From the NCBI GenBank assembly GCA_023450775.1, contig JAEXGP010000257.1, forward strand, positions 1-15,215: a DNA stretch of 15,215 nucleotides, read 5' to 3'. The notes below the pieces were generated by a model, which was not told the origin of the DNA, did no database searches, and saw nothing but the letters and a program-made list of their open reading frames with translations. The position numbers and the translations under genes are program-made. How positions within the stretch are numbered: the first letter of the stretch is position 1; each line of letters begins with the position of its first letter. Below are positions 6,475 to 13,422 of this stretch, piece by piece. Source of the DNA: Actinomycetes bacterium. Lineage in GTDB: Bacteria > Actinomycetota > Acidimicrobiia > Acidimicrobiales > Microtrichaceae.

Positions 6475-6873
6475 TCAGAGCCTCCGACGCTTGGGGGGAC
6501 GGCAGCCGTTGTGCGGGACCGGGGTGACGTCCTTGATGCCCGTCACCTCGATGCCGACGTTCTGGATGGAGCGGATCGCGGTCTCGCGACCGGAGCCCGG
6601 TCCCTTCACGACGATGTCGACCTTGCGCACGCCGTGCTCCATGGCCCGGCGGGCGGCCTGCTCGGCGGCGAGCTGGGCGGCGAACGGCGTGGACTTGCGG
6701 GAGCCCTTGAACCCGGCGTTGCCGGCGGACGCCCACGCGAGCACGTTGCCCTCGAGGTCGGTGATCGAGATGATCGTGTTGTTGAACGAGCTCTTGATGT
6801 GCGCGACGCCGTGGGTGACGTGCTTGCGCTCCTTCTTCCGGGGACGACGGCCCCCGGCCGGTGGCTTTGCCAT
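6475..6873 (-). CDS. rpsK: 30S ribosomal protein S11
   Basis: S11 sits on the 30S platform, near the mRNA exit. The 132 residues show the typical basic N-terminus, AHIKSSFNNTIISITDLEGN, the ASAGNAGFKGSRKSTPFAAQ block, VKGPGSGRETAIRSI, and the conserved end TPVPHNGCRPPKRRRL. The ATG at 6873 shares its first base with the TAA stop of rpsM (TAATG), which suggests translational coupling. Length is normal. Confidence 0.98.
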   Translation of the reverse strand: MAKPPAGGRRPRKKERKHVTHGVAHIKSSFNNTIISITDLEGNVLAWASAGNAGFKGSRKSTPFAAQLAAEQAARRAMEHGVRKVDIVVKGPGSGRETAIRSIQNVGIEVTGIKDVTPVPHNGCRPPKRRRL

Positions 6874-7250
6874 TACTTGCGGACCTTCTTCTTGCCGGCG
6901 ACGGTCTTCTTGGGACCCTTGCGGGTGCGGGCGTTGGTGTGGGTGCGCTGGCCGCGGACGGGCAGGCCACGACGGTGACGCAGGCCCTGGTAGCAGCCGA
7001 TCTCCATCTTGCGCTTGATGTTCTGGTTGACCTCACGACGGAGGTCACCCTCGACCTTGTACCCGTCCTCGATCACCGAGCGGAGCTTGGTGACCTCCGC
7101 GTCGGTGAGGTCCCGGACGCGGGTCGACGGATCGATCTCGGCGGCCTCGCAGATCTGCTCCGAGGCGGTCCGGCCGATGCCGTAGATGTAGGTGAGGGAG
7201 ATGACGAGGCGCTTCTCCCGCGGGATGTCGACGCCGGCGATGCGTGCCAT
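6873..7250 (-). CDS. rpsM: 30S ribosomal protein S13
   Basis: S13 is in the 30S head, contacts P-site tRNA and forms bridges to the large subunit. The 125-residue protein begins with MARIAGVDIPREKRLVISLT and has the YIYGIGRTASEQIC helix-turn region, the GLRHRRGLPVRGQRTHTNAR block at about 89-107, and a Lys/Arg-rich tail. The ATG at 7250 has AGGA about 9 bases upstream, and lies 37 bases after rpmJ. Its TAA stop overlaps the rpsK start by one base. Confidence 0.98.
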   Translation of the reverse strand: MARIAGVDIPREKRLVISLTYIYGIGRTASEQICEAAEIDPSTRVRDLTDAEVTKLRSVIEDGYKVEGDLRREVNQNIKRKMEIGCYQGLRHRRGLPVRGQRTHTNARTRKGPKKTVAGKKKVRK

Positions 7251-7287
7251 GTGTGTCTGTCCTGCTCTTTCTCGGGTGGCGAGCTGC

Positions 7288-7401
7288 TCAGCCCTGGCGC
7301 TGCTTGTGGCGCGGGTTGTCGCAGATGACCATCACCCGACCGTTGCGGCGGATGACACGGCACTTCTCGCAGATCTTCTTGACGCTGGGCTTGACCTTCA
7401 T
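7288..7401 (-). CDS. rpmJ: 50S ribosomal protein L36 (zinc-binding form)
   Basis: L36 is the smallest large-subunit protein. This one has 37 residues and starts MKVKPSVKKICEKCRVI. Cys11, Cys14, Cys27 and His32 form the zinc ribbon of the C+ type. The gene sits between infA and rpsM, its usual place, with 13 bases after infA. The Shine-Dalgarno sequence is weak (GAGAAG), so coupling to infA is likely. The final residues HKQRQG match the family. Confidence 0.97.
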   Translation of the reverse strand: MKVKPSVKKICEKCRVIRRNGRVMVICDNPRHKQRQG

Positions 7402-7414
7402 GAGGACTTCTCGA

Positions 7415-7639
7415 TCACTTGTAGCGGTACGTGATGCGACCTCGTGAGAGGTCGTAGGGGGTGAGCTCCACCTGCACCTTGTCCCCCGGCAGGATGCGGA
7501 TGTAGTGCATCCGCATCTTCCCGGAGATGTGCGCCAGCACCTTGTGCCCGTTCTCGAGCTCGACTCGGAACATGGCATTGGGGAGCGGCTCGATGACCGT
7601 CCCTTCCAGGACGATGGCGTCTTCCTTGGGCTTGGGCAG
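7415..7639 (-). CDS. infA: Translation initiation factor IF-1, apparent CTG start
   Basis: IF1 is an OB-fold protein that binds the 30S A site and promotes initiation with IF2 and IF3. Family blocks EGTVIEPLPNAMFRVEL, NGHKVLAHISGKMRMHYIRI and GRITYRYK are present, the latter as the C-terminus. Homologs begin about one residue before the PKPKEDAIVLEG stretch, and that codon is CTG (7639-7637). It stands exactly 7 bases after a perfect AGGAGG (7652-7647). No ATG, GTG or TTG lies nearby in frame. An in-frame ATG at 7714 has no Shine-Dalgarno sequence, and would add an unrelated Arg/Pro-rich segment. With the CTG start, the protein has 74 residues, a usual length. The gene follows a predicted promoter at 7753-7781. 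Confidence 0.93.
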   Translation of the reverse strand: MPKPKEDAIVLEGTVIEPLPNAMFRVELENGHKVLAHISGKMRMHYIRILPGDKVQVELTPYDLSRGRITYRYK

Positions 7640-7643
7640 AACA

Positions 7644-7660
7644 GATCCTCCTGATGGATC
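7644..7660 (-). promoter_or_regulatory. infA Shine-Dalgarno inside a small hairpin
   Basis: AGGAGG at 7647-7652 is a near-perfect ribosome-binding site and decides the CTG start of infA. The flanking GATCC (7656-7660) and GGATC (7644-7648) are complementary, so a 5-base-pair stem with a 7-base loop would hold the last two bases of the site in the stem and the rest in the loop. The stem is short, so the effect on translation would be modest. Confidence 0.5.
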
Positions 7661-7752
7661 CCCGATTGCGCAGCGCCGCGTGGGACGTCGCGCTCCCCGG
7701 GGGGCAGGTCGCATGGCGCGTGCGGGGGCGGGTCCCGACGGGCCGACGGACA

Positions 7753-7781
7753 AATATATGTCATGGGTCCGCCGCGATCAA
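7753..7781 (-). promoter_or_regulatory. Predicted promoter of the infA-rplQ block
   Basis: TTGATC (7776-7781) and TATATT (7753-7758) are separated by exactly 17 bases on the minus strand. The -10 matches the TATAAT consensus at five of six bases, and stands out as an AT-rich island in very GC-rich DNA. Transcription would start near 7746, giving a leader of about 107 bases before infA. This is the best promoter candidate in the window and probably drives infA, rpmJ, rpsM, rpsK, rpsD, rpoA and rplQ. Confidence 0.75.
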
Positions 7782-7815
7782 AGGCGGGCGTGCAAGTCTC
7801 CCAGGTCGCCCCGGG

Positions 7816-8493
7816 TCACGAGCCCGCACCGGTGCGGACGTCGATGATCCGCACCAGCTCGGCGGCGATGTCGTCGGGATCCCCGACCCCGTCGACGTCC
7901 GCGAGCAGGTCCCGCTCGCGGAACCAGGCGAGCAGCGGCTCGGTGGACCGGGAGTAGAGCGCCAGGCGCTTGCGGACCGCCTCCTCCGTGTCGTCCTCGC
8001 GCTGCACGACGGCACCGCCGCACTTGGCGCAGACGCCGGTGTCGGCCGACTCGTCGCGACCGAGGGCGTAGACGGTGCCGCACTGAGAACAGACCCGCCG
8101 GCCCGTGATGCGCTCGACCACGACGTCCTCGGGGACCTCGAGGTTGATCGCGAGCGCCACGCCCTTCGGCGCGAGCAGGCCCTGGAGGTACTCGGCCTGA
8201 CCCGGCGTGCGGGGGTAGCCGTCGAGCAGGAAGCCCGGCTGGGCGTCGGGCTGGGCGAGCCGCTCGGCGACCACGCCCTCCATGACCTCGTCGGGGACGA
8301 GCGAGCCCTCGTCCATGATCGCCTTGACCCGCAGCCCGAACTCGGAGCCCGAGGCCGCGGCGGCGCGCAGCATGTCGCCGGTGGAGATGTGCGGGATGCC
8401 GTAGTGGGCGGCGAGGCGCGCGGCCTGCGTGCCCTTGCCGGCGCCCTGGCGCCCGAAGACGATGAGTCGGAGTGGTTCGTTCCCCGTGGGCAT
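7816..8493 (-). CDS. adk: Adenylate kinase (zinc-type lid)
   Basis: It catalyses ATP + AMP to 2 ADP in the cytoplasm. The 225 residues form a long-type kinase with a P-loop GRQGAGKGTQ at 14-23, the NMP-binding STGDMLR at 37-43, DGYPRT at 91-96, and a lid domain from about 130 to 165 carrying two Cys-x2-Cys pairs (135/138 and 155/158), expected to bind a structural zinc ion. The P-loop has Arg-Gln where Pro-Pro is commonest. The ATG at 8493 has GGAG 7 bases upstream. It follows secY by 84 bases. In most actinobacteria map (methionine aminopeptidase) comes next; here only the infA promoter region follows. Confidence 0.97.
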   Translation of the reverse strand: MPTGNEPLRLIVFGRQGAGKGTQAARLAAHYGIPHISTGDMLRAAAASGSEFGLRVKAIMDEGSLVPDEVMEGVVAERLAQPDAQPGFLLDGYPRTPGQAEYLQGLLAPKGVALAINLEVPEDVVVERITGRRVCSQCGTVYALGRDESADTGVCAKCGGAVVQREDDTEEAVRKRLALYSRSTEPLLAWFRERDLLADVDGVGDPDDIAAELVRIIDVRTGAGS

Positions 8494-8577
8494 GGTCGAT
8501 CTCCGTCCGGGGCGGGAGCCCGGTGGTGGCGGCGAGCGATGGCCGGCCGGCGCGACGGCTCACGCCGCCGGACCCGG

Positions 8578-9915
8578 TCAGCTCTTGCTCGACAGGAACC
8601 CTTCGTAGTTGCGCATCATGAGCTGGCTGTCGACCTGCTTCATGGTCTCCAGGGCCACGCCCACGGCGATGAGCAACGAGGTGCCGCCGATGGAGTAGGC
8701 CGCGCCGTTGTTGGCGGCGCCCGGGCCGAGCAGGTAGCTGACGAGCACCGTCGGGGCGATCGCCAGGATGGCCACGAAGATGGCGCCCGGCAGCGTGATG
8801 CGGTTCAGCACCTTGGACAGGTAGTGCTCGGTCTGGGGACCGGGCCGGATGCCCGGGATGAACCCGCCCTGCTTGCGCAGGTTGTCCGCCTGCTGGACCG
8901 GGTCGAACGCGATCGCCGTGTAGAAGTACGCGAACCCGACGATCAGCAGTCCCAGGAACGCCAGGTACACCAGGTTGCGCGTGTCGGCCAGGTAGTCGTT
9001 GATGAACTGCGACACCGAGGCGCCCCAGCCGTCGGACGGGAGCACCTGGCTGAGCAGCACGGGCAGGTTGATGACCGCCGAGGCGAAGATGATCGGCACC
9101 ACGCCGGCCTGGTTGACCTTGAGCGGGATGTAGGTGCTCTGACCCGAGTACATGCGCCGGCCGACCACCCGCTTGGCGAACTGCACCGGGATGCGGCGCT
9201 GGCCGAGCTCGATGAAGACGACGAACACCAGCAGGACCAGGAAGAAGGCCAGGAAGATCGCCAGCTTCACCGCGCCGTTCTCGGCGGCGTAGACCGCGGA
9301 GAAGGCAGAGGGCAGACCCGACACGACCGAGCAGAAGATGATCAGCGACATGCCGTTGCCGATGCCGCGGGTCGTGATGAGCTCGCCCATCCACATGAGG
9401 ACCGCGGAACCGGCGGTGAACGTCAGCACGATCAGCAGCACGATCGCCGGGCTGAAGCCGGGGACCAGGTCCAGGTTGGACTGGCCGCCGGTGAGGCCGC
9501 CGCCGCCGTTGTGGAAGAGGAACACCAGGCCGGTGGACTGCAGGATCGAGATGCCGATCGTGACGTAGCGGGTCCACTGCGTGGTCTTGCGCTGGCCGAC
9601 GGCTCCCTGCTGCTGCCACTCCTGCAGCTTGGGGATCACCACGGCGAGGATCTGCATGATGATCGACGCCGTGATGTACGGCATGATCCCCAGCGCGAAG
9701 AGGCTGAAGCGGGTCAGCGCCCGGCCCGAGAACAGCTGGAGGAAGGCGAGCACGCCGCCCTCCCGGGCCTGGTCCTCGATGGCGCTCACCGCGTTCTGGT
9801 CGATGCCCGGCACGGGCACGTAGCAACCGAAGCGGTAGATGACGAGCATCATCAGGGTGAAGAGGACCTTGTTGCGGAGGTCCGGCACCTTGATGATGTT
9901 GCCGATTCGCGACAC
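8578..9915 (-). CDS. secY: Protein translocase subunit SecY
   Basis: SecY is the pore-forming subunit of the SecYEG channel in the cytoplasmic membrane. The protein of 445 residues has ten hydrophobic segments at the expected spacing, the first around 18-32. Signature stretches include CYVPVPGID (31-39), LGIMPYITASIIMQIL (75-90), GELITTRGIGNGMSLIIF (about 177-194), the cytoplasmic loop RRIPVQFAKR (240-249), IPLKVNQAGVVPIIFASA (263-280) and, near the end, GTSLLIAVGVALE and MMRNYEGFL. The start is GTG at 9915 with AGGAG 5-6 bases upstream. A 184-base spacer with hairpins separates it from rplO, the usual upstream neighbour. Confidence 0.98.
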   Translation of the reverse strand: MSRIGNIIKVPDLRNKVLFTLMMLVIYRFGCYVPVPGIDQNAVSAIEDQAREGGVLAFLQLFSGRALTRFSLFALGIMPYITASIIMQILAVVIPKLQEWQQQGAVGQRKTTQWTRYVTIGISILQSTGLVFLFHNGGGGLTGGQSNLDLVPGFSPAIVLLIVLTFTAGSAVLMWMGELITTRGIGNGMSLIIFCSVVSGLPSAFSAVYAAENGAVKLAIFLAFFLVLLVFVVFIELGQRRIPVQFAKRVVGRRMYSGQSTYIPLKVNQAGVVPIIFASAVINLPVLLSQVLPSDGWGASVSQFINDYLADTRNLVYLAFLGLLIVGFAYFYTAIAFDPVQQADNLRKQGGFIPGIRPGPQTEHYLSKVLNRITLPGAIFVAILAIAPTVLVSYLLGPGAANNGAAYSIGGTSLLIAVGVALETMKQVDSQLMMRNYEGFLSSKS

Positions 9916-10099
9916 TGCAGCTCCTGAGCGCTGGTCTTCAGCGGAGACGGGGTCTCAGCGGTTCGTTGAGGCCCGCCGGGCGCTGCCCGACGGTCCGGCC
10001 TGCTCGGGGCGATCCGTCCCCCCGACCAGCGGCCGAGGGTACACCGGCCCGGTCACGGGCACCTGATCACGACCCGATCGGGCCGAGGGAGCCCGACGA
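9916..10099 (-). other. Structured rplO-secY spacer
   Basis: This 184-base spacer is the longest gap inside the ribosomal protein part of the cluster. Minus-strand hairpins include CCGTCGGGC-AGC-GCCCGGCGG (9973-9993, nine pairs with one G-U), GAGAC-CCC-GTCTC, and CGCTG-AAGAC-CAGCG just before the secY ribosome-binding site. None is followed by a T-tract, so I do not call a terminator. A TACCCT hexamer could be a -10, but it has no recognisable -35 partner. The spacer may set secY expression apart from that of the ribosomal proteins. Confidence 0.4.
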
Positions 10100-10585
10100 T
10101 CAGCGGTTGGTGTGCGCGGAGCCCGAGAAGGCCGGGCGGACCGCGAACGGCAGCGGCAGCTGCTCGACCGTGCCACCGGCACCGGTGATCGCGGCCTCGG
10201 CCGACTTCGACACGGCGTGCACCTTGACGGTGACCTTGCGGTCGATCTCACCGCGGCCGAGCACCTTCACGAGCGCACCCTTGGACACCAGGCCCTTGGC
10301 CCGCAGCGTGTCGGGGGTGATCTCGTCCAGGCCCGACTCGGCGATCGTGTCCAGGTTGATCACCTGGTACTCGACGCGGAACGGGTTGTTGAAGCCGCGC
10401 AGCTTCGGCACCCGCATGGACATGGGCAGCTGGCCGCCCTCGAAGCTCACGGGGATGGTGCCGCGTGCCTTCTGGCCCTTGGTGCCACGGCCCGCGGTCT
10501 TGCCGCCCTTGCCGCCGATGCCACGGCCGACCCGCTTGCCGCGCTTGCGCGAGCCCTCGGCCGGCTTCAGGTCGTGGATCTTCAT
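10100..10585 (-). CDS. rplO: 50S ribosomal protein L15
   Basis: L15 is a late-assembling large-subunit protein with a long basic N-terminal extension that threads into 23S rRNA. The 161-residue protein starts MKIHDLKPAEGSRKRGKRVG, followed by the Gly/Lys-rich GRGIGGKGGKTAGRGTKGQKAR and the FEGGQLPMSMRVPKLRGF block, all typical. The C-terminal half has the usual VKVLGRGEI and VTVKVHAVSKSA segments. The ATG at 10585 overlaps the rpmD stop by four bases (ATGA). The tail PAFSGSAHTNR is slightly longer than the minimal family. It ends the continuous run of tightly packed ribosomal protein genes before the secY spacer. Confidence 0.98.
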   Translation of the reverse strand: MKIHDLKPAEGSRKRGKRVGRGIGGKGGKTAGRGTKGQKARGTIPVSFEGGQLPMSMRVPKLRGFNNPFRVEYQVINLDTIAESGLDEITPDTLRAKGLVSKGALVKVLGRGEIDRKVTVKVHAVSKSAEAAITGAGGTVEQLPLPFAVRPAFSGSAHTNR

Positions 10586-10767
10586 GAGGTGACCTCTTCG
10601 ACGTCGATGAGGTGCGGGACCTTGTTGATCTGGCCCCGCACGTCGGGGGTGTCCTCGAGGACGTGGCTCTTGCCGATGCGGCCCAGGCCGAGCGCACGGA
10701 GGGTGCCGCGCTGCTTGGGCTTGGTGCCGATGCTCGAGCGCACCTGGGTGACCTTGATCTGGGCCAT
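10582..10767 (-). CDS. rpmD: 50S ribosomal protein L30
   Basis: L30 is a small peripheral large-subunit protein, absent from some bacterial lineages. The 61 residues begin MAQIKVTQVRSSIGTKPKQR and contain the family's TLRALGLGRIGKSHVLEDTP and VRGQINKVPHLI. The start at 10767 is the A of the rpsE TGA stop (TGATG), and its own stop overlaps the rplO start (ATGA). The frame is open upstream, but that sequence is the shadow of rpsE. Confidence 0.97.
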   Translation of the reverse strand: MAQIKVTQVRSSIGTKPKQRGTLRALGLGRIGKSHVLEDTPDVRGQINKVPHLIDVEEVTS

Positions 10768-11333
10768 CACGCGACCTCGGTCGGCTCGGGCGCCGGGCCA
10801 CGCTCGGACTCCTGGTAGGCCTTGAGCAGACCCGCCGGGATGACCTCGTCGACCGGGAGACCCCGCAGCGCGGCGATCTCGTCGGGGCGGCGCTGCTGGC
10901 GCAGGCCGTCGACGGTGGCCTTGGCGACGTTGATGTAGTTGGACGAGCCGAGCGACTTGCACAGCACGTCGTGGATGCCGGCCTCCTCGAGGATGGCGCG
11001 GGCGGCGCCGCCGGCGATCACGCCGGTACCGGGAGCGGCCGGCTTGAGGAGCACGCGGCCGGCGCCGACCACACCCACGACGGGGTGGATGATCGTCCCG
11101 CCGGCGAGCGGCACGGTGAACAGGTTCTTGCGGGCCTCCTCGGTGCCCTTCTGGATCGCGAGGGGCACCTCCTTGGCCTTGCCGTAGCCCAGGCCGACCC
11201 GGCCCGCGCCGTCACCGATCACCACGAGGGCGGTGAAGGAGAACCGACGGCCGCCCTTCACCACCTTGGCGACGCGGTTGATGTTGATGACCCGCGACTC
11301 GCGCAGGCTCATGTCGTCGTTGTTCGCGGGCAT
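10767..11333 (-). CDS. rpsE: 30S ribosomal protein S5
   Basis: S5 lies at the mRNA entry and contributes to decoding fidelity. The 188-residue protein has an N-terminal double-stranded RNA-binding-like domain with RVAKVVKGGRRFSFTALVVI and GDGAGRVGLGYGKAKEVPLAI, then the C-terminal domain with LAGGTIIHPVVG, LLKPAAPGTGVIAGGAARAI and SLGSSNYINVAKATVDGL. The final Pro/Glu-rich tail is lineage-variable. The ATG at 11333 shares a base with the rplR stop (TGATG), and its own stop overlaps rpmD in the same way. Confidence 0.98.
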   Translation of the reverse strand: MPANNDDMSLRESRVININRVAKVVKGGRRFSFTALVVIGDGAGRVGLGYGKAKEVPLAIQKGTEEARKNLFTVPLAGGTIIHPVVGVVGAGRVLLKPAAPGTGVIAGGAARAILEEAGIHDVLCKSLGSSNYINVAKATVDGLRQQRRPDEIAALRGLPVDEVIPAGLLKAYQESERGPAPEPTEVA

Positions 11334-11698
11334 CAGAACTCCAGTCCTGCGTCACGGGCTGCATCGGCGAGGGCGGCGACGCGCCCGTGGTAGCGGAAGC
11401 CACCGCGATCGAAGACCACCTGGTCGATGCCGGCGGCCTTGGCGCGCTCGGCGACGAGCGTGCCGACCTTGGCCGCGGCCTCGGCGTTGCCGGTGGCACC
11501 GCTGCGGAGGTCGGCCTCGAGCGTGCTGGCCGCAGCCAGCGTCACGCCGGCGCGGTCGTCGATCACCTGGGCGACCACGTGGCGGTTGGAACGGAAGACG
11601 GCCAGACGGGGACGCTCGGCCGTGCCGGCCACCTGGCGGCGGACCCGCGCGTGGCGCCGGATGCGGCTGTCCCGCTTCTGCTTGCTCTTGTCGCTCAT
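11333..11698 (-). CDS. rplR: 50S ribosomal protein L18
   Basis: L18 binds 5S rRNA together with L5 and helps dock it on the large subunit. The 121 residues start MSDKSKQKRDSRIRRHARVR, followed by GTAERPRLAVFRSNRHVVAQVIDD and, towards the end, VFDRGGFRYHGRVAALADAARDAGLEF split in the usual way. The start at 11698 is set by the TGATG overlap with the rplF stop and by homology. An in-frame stretch further upstream is only a shadow of rplF. Confidence 0.97.
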   Translation of the reverse strand: MSDKSKQKRDSRIRRHARVRRQVAGTAERPRLAVFRSNRHVVAQVIDDRAGVTLAAASTLEADLRSGATGNAEAAAKVGTLVAERAKAAGIDQVVFDRGGFRYHGRVAALADAARDAGLEF

Positions 11699-12234
11699 CA
11701 CTTGCCTGCCTTGCCGGCCTTGCGGCGGACGTGCTCGTCGGCGTAGCGGACGCCCTTGCCCTTGTACGGCTCGGGCTTGCGCCACTCGCGGATGTTGGCG
11801 GCCACCTGGCCGACCAGCTGCTTGTCGATCCCGTGGACCTCGATGCGGGTCGGCTGGGGGACGTTGAAGGTGATGCCGTCGGGGGCGTCCACGACGACGG
11901 GATGGGAGAACCCGAGCGACAGCTCGAGGCCCTTGCCCTTGGCCTGGGCCCGGTAGCCGACGCCGACGATCTCCAGGTCCTTCTGGAATCCGTCGGTCAC
12001 GCCGGTGACCATGTTCTGGACCAGCGAGCGGACCAGGCCGTGCTGCGCCCGGGCGTCGCGGTCGTCGCCGGAGCGCTCGACCACGAGCGTGTCGCCGTCC
12101 TGGCGGACCGAGATCAGATCGGACACGGTGCGGGACAGCTCGCCCTTGGGGCCCTTCACGGCGATGGACTGGCCGTCGATCGTGACGGTCACGCCGCTCG
12201 GGACGGTGATCGGTGCCTTGCCGATGCGAGACAT
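11698..12234 (-). CDS. rplF: 50S ribosomal protein L6
   Basis: L6 sits near the factor-binding site and the sarcin-ricin loop of the large subunit. The protein has 178 residues: MSRIGKAPITVPSGVTVTID at the N-terminus, GPKGELSRTV, the mid-protein MVTGVTDGFQKDLEIVGVGY, and the signature RKPEPYKGKGVRYADE near the C-terminus. The two halves form the repeated fold known for L6. The ATG at 12234 has AGGTGA a few bases upstream, overlapping the end of rpsH, and the gap to rpsH is 9 bases. Confidence 0.98.
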   Translation of the reverse strand: MSRIGKAPITVPSGVTVTIDGQSIAVKGPKGELSRTVSDLISVRQDGDTLVVERSGDDRDARAQHGLVRSLVQNMVTGVTDGFQKDLEIVGVGYRAQAKGKGLELSLGFSHPVVVDAPDGITFNVPQPTRIEVHGIDKQLVGQVAANIREWRKPEPYKGKGVRYADEHVRRKAGKAGK

Positions 12235-12243
12235 CAGTTCACC

Positions 12244-12648
12244 TCACCAGACGTGGCAGAGGACTTCGCCACCGATCCGCTGGCGGCGAGCCTCGCGGTC
12301 GGTCATGAGTCCCTTGCTCGTGGACAGGACGGCGATGCCGAGGCCTCCGAGGACGCGCTCGAGCTCGTCGTGCTTGCGGTAGACGCGCAGACCCGGCTTC
12401 GAGACGCGTCGCAGGCCGGAGATGACCCGTCGGCGCTCGTCCGAGTACTTCATGTCGATGCTCAGGCTCCGGCCGGGGCCCGACGGGTTGTCGGCCACCG
12501 AGAACCCGACGATGTAGCCCTCCTTCTCCAGGAGGACGGCGAGCGCCTCCTTGAGCTTGGAGGACGGCATCTTGACCTCGTCGTGCATCGCGATGTTCGC
12601 GTTGCGGATGCGGGTCAGCATGTCGGCGATGGGATCGGTCATGGTCAT
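12244..12648 (-). CDS. rpsH: 30S ribosomal protein S8
   Basis: S8 binds the central domain of 16S rRNA and, in E. coli, represses translation of the spc operon. The 134 residues start MTMTDPIADMLTRIRNAN and carry the typical SSKLKEALAVLLEKEGYI, KPGLRVYRK and the C-terminal GLGIAVLSTSKGLMTDREAR block. The ATG at 12648 has GGGAGG upstream; a second ATG two codons later is less likely, since homologs begin with the longer form. The spacer after the S14 gene is 16 bases. Any autoregulatory S8 site would need a structure search. Confidence 0.98.
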   Translation of the reverse strand: MTMTDPIADMLTRIRNANIAMHDEVKMPSSKLKEALAVLLEKEGYIVGFSVADNPSGPGRSLSIDMKYSDERRRVISGLRRVSKPGLRVYRKHDELERVLGGLGIAVLSTSKGLMTDREARRQRIGGEVLCHVW

Positions 12649-12664
12649 GTCGTGCTCCCTCCCC

Positions 12665-12850
12665 TCACCAACTGGCCTTCGTCACGCCCGGGATCTCGCC
12701 CGAGTGGGCGAGCTCGCGCAGGCAGACACGGCACAGGCCGAACTTGCGGTACACCGAGCGCGGACGGCCGCACCGGCGGCACCGGGTGTAGGCGCGCACC
12801 TTGAACTTGGGCTTGCGCTGCTGCTTCTGCTTCAGAGCCTCGGTGGCCAT
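12665..12850 (-). CDS. rpsZ: 30S ribosomal protein S14, short zinc-binding type
   Basis: S14 is a late-binding protein of the 30S head. This 61-residue form is the short one, with a zinc ribbon made by Cys24, Cys27, Cys40 and Cys43 (TRCRRCGRP and GLCRVCLRE). It ends with the canonical GEIPGVTKASW. The ATG at 12850 overlaps the TAA stop of rplE (TAATG). Many actinobacteria also have a longer cysteine-free paralogue elsewhere, which acts when zinc is scarce; none is in this window. Confidence 0.98.
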   Translation of the reverse strand: MATEALKQKQQRKPKFKVRAYTRCRRCGRPRSVYRKFGLCRVCLRELAHSGEIPGVTKASW

Positions 12851-13422
12851 TACTGCTGCCCTTCACGACGGAACGGGAAGCCGAAGGCGTCCAGGAGGGC
12901 GCGGCCTTCGGCATCGGTTCGAGCGGTGGTCACGATCGTGATGTCCATGCCCCGGGAGGCATCGACCTTGTCGTAGTCGATCTCCGGGAAGATCAGCTGT
13001 TCGGTGACACCGAACGTGTAGTTGCCCCGACCGTCGAAGCTCTTCGACGGGAGGCCCCGGAAGTCACGGATGCGGGGGATCGCCAGCGTGATCAGCCGGT
13101 CGAAGAACTCCCACATGTTGTCGCCGCGCAGCGTCACCTTGACGCCGATGGCGTTGCCCTCACGGAGCTTGAAGCCGGCGATCGACTTCTTGGCCTTCGT
13201 GATGACGGGCTTCTGGCCGCAGATGGCGGTCAGGTCCACCACGACCTTCTCGAGGAGGCCGCGGTTCTCGGTCGCCTTGCCGGCGCCCACGTTGACCACG
13301 ATCTTCTCGAGGCGGGGGACCTCCATGATGTTGCCGAGGCCGAGCGACTCCTGCAGCGACGAGCGGATCTCGTCGTTGTAGCGGGTCTTCAGCCGCGGGA
13401 CGATCGCCGTGGCGGTGCTCAC
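12850..13422 (-). CDS. rplE: 50S ribosomal protein L5
   Basis: L5 binds 5S rRNA and forms a bridge between the subunits close to the P site. The protein has 190 residues with RLKTRYNDEIRSSLQESLGL near the start, PRLEKIVVNVGAGKA, RDFRGLPSKSFDGRGNYTFG in the middle and EIDYDKVDASRGMDITIVTT toward the end, all characteristic. The start is GTG at 13422, overlapping the rplX stop by four bases (GTGA). GGAGGTGA lies 5 bases upstream, which makes this start secure. Its TAA stop overlaps the S14 start. Confidence 0.98.
   Translation of the reverse strand: MSTATAIVPRLKTRYNDEIRSSLQESLGLGNIMEVPRLEKIVVNVGAGKATENRGLLEKVVVDLTAICGQKPVITKAKKSIAGFKLREGNAIGVKVTLRGDNMWEFFDRLITLAIPRIRDFRGLPSKSFDGRGNYTFGVTEQLIFPEIDYDKVDASRGMDITIVTTARTDAEGRALLDAFGFPFRREGQQ

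Noticed and set aside
7714..7753. Upstream ATG (7714) or TTG (7753) as infA start
   Set aside because: Neither has a Shine-Dalgarno sequence, the added residues are unlike IF1, and 7753 falls within the predicted -10 element, upstream of the transcript start.
7654..9927. Very long open frame of 757 codons on the plus strand, antisense to infA, adk and secY
   Set aside because: The translation is Arg/Asp/Gly/His-rich with no domain, and it lies exactly over three conserved genes. Such frames are normal shadows of codon bias in GC-rich DNA.
10037..10050. TACCCT as a -10 for a secY promoter
   Set aside because: There is no -35-like hexamer 16-18 bases upstream; without mapping data it is not better than chance.
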